Source: Thermomucor indicae-seudaticae (Eukaryota > Mucoromycota > Mucoromycetes > Mucorales > Lichtheimiaceae). Taken from it: DNA of 29,260 bases. The notes beneath the pieces are model-generated. The model worked only from the letters and a program-made list of their open reading frames with translations. It was not told the DNA's origin and did no database searches. The stretch is taken from NCBI GenBank assembly GCA_000787465.1, contig JSYX01000444.1, positions 1 through 29,260 of the forward strand, read 5' to 3'. Positions 21,745 through 29,260 of this stretch are shown here, one piece after another (the first letter of the stretch is position 1; every line of letters starts with the position of its first letter). A program made the translations under genes and the position numbers.

Positions 21745-23567
21745 ATGAGGCATTCTGGGAAAAACACTATTAGTAGCAACAAACTAATCTCCTACAGCAG
21801 TATTATCCGCCAAAAATGGTCGGCCGCTCGACAAAAACGACGGTTTTCAAAAAAGAAAACGTTACGGAAGGAAGAGCTGGCTTTAATGGCCTCATTGTCG
21901 CAGTATGCTAAAACCAACTTTGACTTGACGCTGGACGATGCAAGTGTGCATAGCATGCTCGACCACAATGACTGGGACCTAAAGCGAGCCATGACCGAAA
22001 TTGACGATACCGAAGAGGCACGCCATGGCTTATTGGTTGCCCCACCGAGCCTAGGCGATTCCTTGCTCGGCTGCGAAAACGACGGCGGCACCAGTTGCTA
22101 CATTGATTCTCTTTTATTCGCCATGTATATACATTTGACGGTACGTTTTTTTGCCAACAAATCTGGGGCGTCGTGGTAATAACATCGAAACAAAAAGGCA
22201 TTCGATCCACTTTTAACGTACGATACCTCAGACCAACTCTCAAAACGAAATCTACAAACTTCTTTACGCCTCTTTGTCAACACAATGAGAAAGGGCCGAT
22301 TAGTCAGGGAACACGTGGTCGACCGGTTAAGGCGATCCTTGCAGGATGCAGGATGGCACGGTCAGAATGAACGTGGCTATTGGAGGCAAGAAGACGCTAG
22401 CGAACTCCTTTTGTTTCTCACAGAAGCATTTGATTTACCTTATTTGCCAGTAAGAAAAATCCCTGCCACCCCTTTTTCTGTACACCACAGTTCTAACCTT
22501 GCTTTCAATGTTAGTTTCAGATGCGACTGTTCCACGGCGCAGAAAAAGATGTGGACGACGACAAGCTCATGACCGACCGTGTTCTTTCTCTTGCCATACC
22601 GTCCGAAAACGAACAACAACAACCACCACCACCGATACGTCTTGAGTCCATTTTGTTCGATCACTTTTACAACAACATCGTCACAGGTGTAAAACGGCGA
22701 GTCGATTATCACGAGCCAAATGCGTCTGCACCAGCGTCTCCAAAGAGTACAGTCAGCGCCATGTCTTTGCCTAAAAAGGTGAACGTGATGGAAAGACGCC
22801 AAGAAGTTGCAGTCAATGCCTGGCAAGTTCTTGAGCTTCTACCGTTTTACACGGGCATGAACGAACAAGGTGTCCAGATAAAATCTCAGAGCCAAGGGTC
22901 CTTTCCTGACTCGCGTATGGTGTTGCCAATCATCTTGAAACGATACCACTACAATAGTCGAGGACAACAATTCAAAGATCGCAGCCACGTGCAAGTTCCA
23001 GCAAATATCCAGTTTCATCAGTTCGTGAACCAGAATGCGGATCAGCCAACTTGCAGCACGTGTGGACGCAAAATTGAGGGCATTATGCGTCTCCGCAGCG
23101 CAGTTTGTCACAAGGGTCCTACACCCCAAAGCGGTCATTATGTGGCCTATTCCAGAGTTGATCAGGATAATGAGGAACCGAAATGGTTTAAGCTTGGTAA
23201 GTGCGATCACCTGACGGAAAAAGTCAGTATGATCTGGTTTCTTATGCATGCGACGATTACATTAGATGATCTGGCTGTATCGCAACGAGTCAAAGTCTTT
23301 AGTCAGCAACAGGAAGGAGAGATCTGGTCTGAGCTAGCAAAAGACGGATACTTGTTCTTTTACGAACTGGATATGACTTGTCAGCATACGGAAGATCCAC
23401 CGACGGTCACACGCAGAGACTCAATACAAAAAGCTTCTTTAACGGATCGCAGTTTAGCAGACAATATACCTAATGAACCCACCGTGGAGCCAAGTTCAAC
23501 CCATTCCACAACAAATACACGCCAAAAATCAAAGATTGCTCGTCACAATGGGTGTTGTGTCATGTAA
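21745..23567 (+). CDS. USP-family (C19) deubiquitinase with C-terminal CaaX box
   Basis: Exons 21745-22140, 22198-22449, 22515-23196 and 23266-23567 (543 residues; an internal ATG at 21886 would give 496). A UBA-like helix pair (FDLTLDDASVHSMLDHNDWD, LKRAMTEID) comes first. The Cys box is CENDGGTSCYIDSLLFAMY, with the likely nucleophile in TSCY. QEDASELLLFL is the QQDA-type box, RMVLPIILKRYHY the usual strand before the His box, and SGHYVAYSR the His box, followed by WFKLDD and DGYLFFYEL. A CSTCGRK pair suggests partial zinc binding. The protein ends NGCCVM, a CaaX prenylation signal of farnesyl type. Known relatives cleave ubiquitin from substrates in the cytosol or nucleus; the CaaX box implies membrane anchoring. 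It is an atypical USP and I cannot assign an orthologue. Confidence 0.85.
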
Positions 23568-23656
23568 TACACGCACACACCCGTTCCTTGTTCTTCGTTT
23601 TTCCCTCATCCTCGTATTTATCCGCACTCTTGTCACCAATTAACCGCCCCCGCTTA

Positions 23657-24802
23657 TTATTTCTTGGTATAGTCATAGAAACCCTTTCCAGTTTTTCTGC
23701 CCAGGTGGCCTTGACTGACCAGATCATCCAGGATCTTGCAAGGCTTTACCAAGGCAGGTTCGATTTTGCCTTCCTTGGCCCAGCCACTAACAATAAACTG
23801 CATAGTATCTAATCCGACAAACTAGTAGTGACGAATGAGCTTGCTTATGCCCTACTTCATATGTATCTTTTTTCCCACTTACGTCTGCCAGTTCAATGGG
23901 ACCCATAGGCATACCAGCACCCAACTTCATGGCCGTATCAACATCACAGGCACTCGCTTCACCTCGTTCCAAGATGCGTAATGCTTCCATCATGTACGGA
24001 ACCAAAAGTCGGTTGACAATGAAGCTGACAGACAGTAAATCAGTACCCTTTCTCGTCAAATCCATATGGCAGAGAAAAAAGAGAGAAGTTACCCAGGTGT
24101 GTCTTTGCATTCAACAGGAGTTTTGCCCGTGCTTTTCGCGAATTCCACCAGCGTCTTGAACACCTCATCCGCCACAGTGTCAGTCCGAACAACTTCCACA
24201 AGTTTCATGGCCGGCACAGGATTGAAGAAATGCAGACCGGCAAACTGCTGCTTCCGGCGTTCCGTGATCGCGTCCGCAATCGTGCTGACGGGTAACGAAG
24301 ACGTGTTGGTCGCAAAAATGGTATCCGGTGGAGCAATCTTGTCCAACGACTGGAAAAGTCGCTGTTTGACCTCCATATTCTCTACAATCGCTTCAATCAC
24401 AAGATCCGTCGACGCAACAGCTTCGGCTGAGTCCGTACTCGTCGTGATATTCGCCACGACTTGGTCGATATACGCCTTTTGCTGTGCCTCGTCGTCCTCG
24501 CCAAACTTTTTCCGTGCCACCCGCTTCAGAGACAACGCAATCATGGACTTGCCCTTCTCGAGTGCACCCTCGGTCGTGTCGACCATCGTCACCTTGTAAT
24601 TCGCTTGCGCGCTCACTTGCGCAATCCCAGAACCCATCAGGCCAGCACCAATCACTGTCACATGCCGAACATCCTTGGATCCAGCCGCACTCGTCGAGAA
24701 CAAGCAGGCTGCCTTGTTCGGCTTCAAAAGGCGAGGCGTCAAGGTCAAAATGTGGGACACGGTCATTGGATACAGACCACAAATGTACAGAGCAGGAACC
24801 AA
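23657..24802 (-). CDS. 3-hydroxyacyl-CoA dehydrogenase, mitochondrial (HADH type)
   Basis: Three exons on the minus strand: 24802-24093, 24024-23883, 23821-23657 (338 residues from the first ATG, 326 from the second at 24766). The N-terminus ([20 protein letters not shown]) is basic, Ser/Leu-rich and free of acids, as a mitochondrial presequence. [20 protein letters not shown] is the GxGxxG NAD site. Further signatures are [39 protein letters not shown] (catalytic His in HFFNP; the Glu partner in VIEAIVE), [12 protein letters not shown], and [11 protein letters not shown] in the dimerising C-terminal domain. It ends [14 protein letters not shown]. It oxidises L-3-hydroxyacyl-CoA to 3-ketoacyl-CoA in beta-oxidation; the single-domain length fits HADH or 3-hydroxybutyryl-CoA dehydrogenase. 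It is convergent with the USP gene, 89 bp apart. Confidence 0.93.
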
Positions 24803-26160
24803 GTGTTTCGCATTTGTAATAACTTGACAATTTTCACATGAATGTCTGTGTCACCAAAGCCTGGCTTTCAAGAAAAGTGATTTTTGATCGAAATGCGCCA
24901 GCTACAAACCAAGCTTGCGCTAAGCAGAAATCAAGTTTGCACTACTTAGCCGAGAAACTAACGCCAAAAGAACCAATTTGCACACTATATTCTCACTTTT
25001 GCGGTTCTCACTGAGACAAACTTGGTTCCAGTTCACATTTCGAGCAGTTCAAACTTTTACTGCTGAGTACAGTATACGCAACTGTAAGTATTGTTCAACT
25101 CCTGATTTTGCAAGGTTTGCATACGCAAGATACTCCTAAACAATACATGAGAGCATGCTTTGTTTGTAGACAAGATGGGAAATTGAACAACGTATCGTTT
25201 CGGTTGTAACCTTATGGCGAGTTTATTCGTTATGACTCGGTAAGTACAGTGGGACCCCGCCGAATGCATCCGACCTTATCTCCATCAGCTATTCCACAAG
25301 CCCATTTTCGATTTGACCATCGGAGAAGAAACATACATGCTAACCATTTCCTAAAACGATCCGCGATCAGCAACACATGGAACAACAGTGAAAACTGTAG
25401 AAAAGCCCCTAAGCCACGCAAAAGGAGGCGTTTGTCTCCTATTTGAATTAGGTCGTTCTTTTATCTTTGTGTTTCCAAAACTCGGGAGATTAAATGAAGA
25501 GCAACGTAGCCGGCTTCATGCGCCCACTGGTGAGAATACCCATCGAAGAGACTGGATCCGATCCCAGCCGGAGATGACTTCGAAAGAAGGATGTAAAGTC
25601 AAATCAAGTCTTGCTTGCAGGGGTTCCCGAAAATTTGTGTGCCTTCCTTTCTGGTAACATAGTGAAGGATCGAGGAAAAGCAGTCTTTTCGAGAGGAAAA
25701 CCAGTCCCAATTCTTCAAAGGAAGAGCGGTTTTGAGTCTTGCACACATAAAGGTTTTTATGCGTCAATTGCACATCTCGATTGCATTAAGTCCGGAGAGA
25801 GAAAAGCTTTTCCCCAAAGCCGGATACGCACGATCTCGGTAACGATTGGAGCCTTTTTTTGGAACCTTGTACATGATGCGCCTGCCGTTGGTAGACGTTA
25901 TGAAGACTCCATTGAAAAGTTTTTATTGTATAAATAAAAGCTCATTCAATTTGAATGGATGTCCCTTTTGATGTCTCTTCTTCTATTTCACTGACTTCAT
26001 TTTTAAGCATGTCATATCAGACGTATTTCACATAACCACACATCAGTTTTAAAAGGTCCCAATCGGGTAAAGTCTGGGATAGAGAAAATTTTTTCTCTGA
26101 GGTACAGACCTGATCGCTACAGGACATAGAGTCATTGGTATTGTCTCAGAGTATATACCT
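24803..26160. other. Gene-poor 1.36 kb, possible transposon relics
   Basis: It holds the HADH promoter at its left end. Two overlapping plus-strand frames (25388-25657 and 25611-25937) and a minus-strand frame (25516-25773) show no recognised domain. Segment 25933-25957 loosely resembles the inner part of the right terminal repeat of the adjacent transposon. An 18-bp palindrome (26081-26098, arms agagaaaa / ttttctct) and a stray copy of the repeat-end decamer at 26131 suggest older element ends here. Confidence 0.45.
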
Positions 26161-26319
26161 CTTATAGATGTCATTGGTAAAAATGAGAGAACTCCGTATG
26201 TGACCATGGAAAACACTTTTCCTCTATATAAACAAGAATCCCAATTTCAATAAAGAGAACCTTTTTACTGTCGCTGACATCTGGTCTACCTTCCTACTGT
26301 TTCTTATTGTACTCCATCT
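26161..26319 (+). repeat. Left terminal inverted repeat
   Basis: Aligned by eye to the reverse complement of 29097-29260. Shared blocks include gtcattggta, gagagaactccg, tatgtgacca, tatataaacaaga and tcgctgacatctggtctac, plus cattgtttc/tactgtttc followed by ttattgt. Roughly three quarters or more of positions agree with small gaps. It contains a TATA box and ends about 37 bp before the transposase ATG. Confidence 0.88.
26224..26233 (+). promoter_or_regulatory. TATA box inside the left TIR
   Basis: ctatataaac, 123 nt upstream of the transposase ATG, conserved in the right repeat as gtttatatag (29190-29199, opposite orientation). It is the probable core promoter of the element gene. Confidence 0.6.
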
Positions 26320-26355
26320 CGAAGCGTAAACCACATTTACAGACAAAAAGCTATC

Positions 26356-27862
26356 ATGAGTTTCCAAAGGTGGATCAACGAAGACGGCAAGCAGCAGAAG
26401 ATCATCCTTGAAAAAGACGAACTTGGAAATTTCGTTTACGATATGGATATCGGCTGGCAATTCGAGCAGCAAAATAATATCAAGATCCAAAACGGAAGAA
26501 GCATCACAAAGCTTTGCCTCGGTGCTTTACGATGCGTAAACGGCGGGTGCGCTTTACAAAATGTAGATATTAAGCCAGCATGCAGTCTCAGCAGAATCGA
26601 AAAACAGGCCAAAGGAGGCTGTCAACGTTGCAAAGCGCCTCTCGTACACATACGCCGCAACGTACGCGTCAATTTCAAGTTTCAGGGTTGCTATGGGATC
26701 CTTACGAACAAGAACGTGCATACCCATGGCACGTATCAGGCCAAACATGTGTCGCGGGATACTCTAGACAGGCTCGAGCAAAGGATTTTGGAATTCCCGG
26801 CGGAAACACCGAAGGGTCTGCTTGTGGGCACCAGTGCTAAACGACCATTAAACCCGCCGAAGCCAGTGCGCGGGATAGATCCAGAATTGCAGCATTTGGG
26901 AAGAGTCGGTCATTATAGGCGGATGATACTGGCAAGAAACGGCCTTGGAAAGACCGGCGCTGCGTCGCTAGAATCTGTGTTATCCGCGATCAACGAACTC
27001 GACGCAAAGTTCCCGGGATATTTCAGATCGCCAATGGATATCCACCCGCGAACATTTTGCATCCCGTTCTGCTCCCCGGAGATAGTTTCCTGTGTCGATT
27101 TCAGAAGGAACCACATGATAACGGATGTAGCTTACAACTGTTTTGGAGACGGATATTATTTATGCACCACGACGATGTTGCTAGAAGATATCGGCAAACA
27201 CGCTGTCGTATTCCAGGCGGTTCTTGGGGGCCTCTCTAGCGCTCGCTTCGCCTCTTATTTTACCGCGCTATTGACGGCATTCCAGTTCGAAGACGATGAA
27301 AGCCAGCCCTGCCTTTTTGGAATGCTGATGGACTTCTCTCAAGCCCAGCGGATGGCTTTTGCCAAGCATTCAACCGGCTGTTTCCCTCAAGCGCACATGG
27401 ACCATAAGCTTACTTGAAGGGGTGTTATCATCATTGGAAGCAGTCGGTTGAACGGGTCCAGAAAATGCACATTGTGGTGCCGGTCGATCAAGACCAAACA
27501 TTCGTCGAGTACACAAAGACGATGTACGGCACCACAAGCAAGCACATCTTTGATGCAGCTGTGAAGTCCCTGCTGGAAGCTTTTCCCAAGACCGAAGCAT
27601 GGGTCAGACGGTGGACGCGGCAAGACATAGCCAGAATGATTTTCAAGTCTCAGCAAGTCCTGCTGCCTGATTTTGCAGACCACCAGGCACGGACGACCAA
27701 CGGTGTGGAGGCCTTCCATCGCGATCTCTATCGCATCGTCCAGAAAGACAAGCCGATAGTACCGACGTTGCGAGAGATATTCCAATATCTCAGCAATGAC
27801 GAGGCAAATCTGGCGCAATTCCAGAAAGTCTTTACAGTAGATTACAAGAAGACCGCTCCGAA
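26356..27862 (+). pseudogene. MULE-like DDE transposase (frame broken near 27412)
   Basis: Two overlapping frames, 26356-27417 and 27414-27862, together encode about 500 residues with one -1 shift between them (the first ends HMDHKLT-stop; the second resumes with LKGCYHHWKQSVERV). The N-terminal part has a Cys/His cluster ending GCYGILTNKNVHTHGTY, like WRKY/GCM1-type zinc fingers of MULE transposases. The catalytic core follows: MITDVAYNCFGDGYYLCTTT (first Asp), GMLMDFSQAQRMAF (second Asp), CYHHW, and TTNGVEAFHRDLYRI (the Glu). The enzyme would cut at the TIRs and reinsert the element. The break may be a one-base deletion or a short intron I could not find. KDZ-type or another fungal DDE family cannot be excluded. 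Confidence 0.72.
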
Positions 27863-27916
27863 GTAAGTTTTAGCAAACAGAAGTAAATGTTCCTAGTACT
27901 AACCAATTGCGTAAAG

Positions 27917-28500
27917 GAAAAATAGGAAGAGAAATAATAGAAAGGTTAATGATGGAAGGGCTACAGACACAATTAAAGAACTCGTTGGCAAAACGCAAGG
28001 CAAGGCCCAGATTGAAGAAGAGAAGGAGAAAGGCACAGATTATAAAGAACAACATGGTATGTATGACGGACGACTTCCATAACGTCTAGTTTTGGACCTC
28101 AACGTTATAATGACTGACATCCATGTTTGTATCAGTCAACGCCATTGAGAAGAAAGTTGAAGGCAAGTCCAGTGTATTGAAAAGAAAGGAAGATCAATAT
28201 TCAGAAGCAGATAAAGGACATCAAAAAAGACCTTGATGCAACAAACCTAGAACTGGTAACTGAGATAAGAACTTAAATGTACGTTACGAATGGTACTAAT
28301 GAATTAACCTCAAGATGAAAAAGAGCAAACGATGAAGAAGCTTCAATACAGAAAGAGGCAGCTAGAGAAGCATGCAAGGCAGCCCGTAGTGCGCAAGCCG
28401 AGAAGTTTGCCGAAATTCACGATGAATTGAAGAAAGCAAAAAAAGAAGAATATAGGAAGAAGCTGGCTCAGAAATTACTCAAGAACGATAGCAAAGAAAG
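27917..28500 (+). pseudogene. Coiled-coil linker exons of the transposon gene
   Basis: A canonical donor at 27863 (GTAAGT) and acceptor at 27916 link the transposase in phase to 27917-28056 (Lys/Glu-rich, ending DYKEQHG). A GTATGT..CAG intron leads to 28136-28255, where the frame starts VNAIEKKVEGKSS but a coil-like stretch (KINIQKQIKDIKKDLDATNL) lies one frame over, so a frame break or hidden intron sits near 28190. A further intron ends at about 28325. Exon 28326-28500 (ANDEEASIQKEAAREACKAA, then EKFAEIHDELKKAKKEEYRK) is strongly helical. Charged heptad-like spacing predicts a coiled coil for multimerisation. Exon ends here are less certain than elsewhere. Confidence 0.5.
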
Positions 28501-28558
28501 GTAAACACGATCACTTACAGACTTTTTGAAGTATATTAACAGTGTTATTATTATATAG

Positions 28559-29099
28559 TAGTAACAATCCTAGCGTCCCTCTCGAAGTATCAGCGAAGAG
28601 CATCCAAATGGAGAAAATTACACAAGACATCCGGACAATACTACAGAATGTAGCGGAAAATACCAGTGGCAAAACGAAAGAAGCAGAACCTTGCGCTCTT
28701 GTCTCTGCTGGCCCCGAATATCCCCTTGATGTAGTGGAGAACGCCTACAACTCATGTTTTATCGACTGCGTCTCTGAATTGCTTCTGAGGGTTGTAATGC
28801 CTCTGATACCACAACCGAAACTCAACACAAACGATATCTGGAGTCAACTCTTTTCCGGACTATGGGAGAATGCACAGGAGTGGGACTTCGTGCGAGGCAT
28901 CCTTGACATGCGATATTTTGTCTGGGAACATGGCAACGAATTCGCCGGCATAAAGAAGGGGGATTTCCATGACCCGGTCGACGTTTTACATCTTCTGCTG
29001 GATAGGTCAGATATCCTTCGGCGTCACTTTGCATTCGTTTGCAGAACGACGGCCATGGACATTTCCGCCCCTGGTCAGAATTCGCAGCGAGGTTGGTGA
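28559..29099 (+). CDS. USP-like cysteine-peptidase segment of the transposon
   Basis: Joined in phase to the coiled-coil exon by a GTAAAC..TATATAG intron (28501-28558). After a linker (NNPSVPLEVSAKSIQMEKIT) comes VVENAYNSCFIDCVSELLLR, which has the shape of a USP Cys box (N-x-C-[FY]-[MI]-[ND]-[SC]-x-L). About 75 residues on, FAGIKKGDFHDPVDVLHLLL resembles the QQDAxEFLxxLLD box. The frame then stops at 29099, right at the inner edge of the right TIR, without a His box. Either the peptidase is truncated, or the His region is supplied otherwise, or this is a binding-only pseudo-enzyme. The match is by pattern, not by search; an OTU- or other papain-like fold is the alternative. Confidence 0.5.
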
Positions 29100-29260
29100 G
29101 ATAGAGCACAATAAAGAAACAATGAAAAGTAGACCAGATGTCAGCGAGACTGAATAAAAGCTTGTTTTATTGGGATTGGATGTGCTCTTGTTTATATAGT
29201 GAAAGACTTTTCCTGGTCACATAACGGAGTTCTCTCAATGCTACCAATGACAGGTACAAG
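29097..29260 (-). repeat. Right terminal inverted repeat (may extend past the window)
   Basis: Reverse complement of the left repeat, with the same conserved blocks and a TATA box in opposite orientation. Similarity still continues weakly in the last 8 bases, so the outer end is not reached with certainty. The stop codon of the peptidase-like frame (29097-29099) falls on its inner edge. Confidence 0.86.

Larger units (their letters stand above)
26161..29260 (+). mobile_element. MULE-like DNA transposon with long TIRs and a peptidase-like module
   Basis: The segment is bounded by long inverted repeats (left about 26161-26319, right about 29097 to the window end). Between them lies one apparent multi-exon gene: a DDE transposase, charged coiled-coil exons, and a USP-like cysteine-peptidase segment. 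Long terminal repeats and the transposase motifs fit the Mutator-like (MULE) group best. The right repeat may continue past the window, so the true ends and the target-site duplication cannot be read. At least one frame break means this copy may be non-autonomous. Base composition and codon use differ from the flanking HADH and USP genes. Confidence 0.8.

Noticed and set aside
2531..23567. Ubiquitin-themed gene cluster (PLAA, PA-RING ligase, USP)
   Set aside because: The genes are interleaved with unrelated housekeeping genes and read in both directions; co-location looks accidental.
25244..25262. cagtgggaccccg, resembling a pogo/Tigger-type transposon terminus after TA
   Set aside because: No inverted partner (cggggtcccac) is present anywhere in the window.
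26554..26748. Minus-strand open frame inside the transposase
   Set aside because: Shadow of the coding exon; no motif.
1..29260. CRISPR arrays, bacterial operons or ribosome binding sites
   Set aside because: No spaced direct repeats, and the spliceosomal intron structure shows the DNA is eukaryotic.

Overview
The window is nuclear DNA of an intron-dense fungus. Nearly every gene is split by short introns (about 45-100 nt) with GT..TAG or GT..CAG ends, and the flanking regions are short. The protein set (CysRS, PLAA/Doa1, POLD4, AT-1 acetyl-CoA transporter, RNF13-type PA-RING ligase, REEP/HVA22 protein) is fungal or opisthokont. My best guess is an early-diverging lineage such as Mucoromycota (Mucorales-like); this rests on gene style, not on a database search. 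All spliced models were built by hand from splice signals and reading phase.

Layout, left to right: (1) 182-1597 (+), a Spp2/GPKOW-like G-patch splicing protein with an RS tail. (2) 2056-2396 (-), a 60-residue membrane protein whose second intron appears to be GC-AG. (3) 2531-5878 (+), a 16-exon PLAA/Doa1/Ufd3 homologue. (4) 6304-7771 (+), a Gfo/Idh/MocA oxidoreductase. (5) 7858-10901 (-), an 11-exon cysteinyl-tRNA synthetase with two candidate starts (mitochondrial and cytosolic). (6) 11224-13186 (-), a PA-TM-RING E3 ligase. (7) 13535-15626 (-), an AT-1/SLC33A1-type transporter. (8) 16224-17899 (+), an AAAP amino-acid transporter. (9) 17978-19056 (-), a REEP/HVA22 protein, divergent from (10) 19217-19854 (+), DNA polymerase delta subunit 4. 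(11) 20200-20511 (+), an unrecognised 103-residue protein. (12) 21745-23567 (+), a USP-type deubiquitinase ending in a CaaX box. (13) 23657-24802 (-), a mitochondrial 3-hydroxyacyl-CoA dehydrogenase.

The last 3 kb (about 26161 to the window end) is different. It is a transposable element with long terminal inverted repeats (at least 150 bp, each with a TATA box). It carries a MULE-like DDE transposase reading frame that appears to continue, through charged coiled-coil exons, into a USP-like cysteine-peptidase segment ending at the edge of the right repeat. The frame is broken in at least one place, so this copy looks damaged or has splicing I cannot resolve. This transposase-coil-peptidase architecture is the most unusual thing here. 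The 1.3 kb to its left has no recognisable gene and may hold relics of related elements.

Functionally the host genes are housekeeping: splicing, ubiquitin handling (PLAA, RING ligase, USP), translation, membrane transport, ER shaping, DNA replication and fatty-acid oxidation. They are not an operon or a metabolic cluster. Divergent and convergent pairs are packed tightly; the convergent pairs are only 78-89 bp apart.
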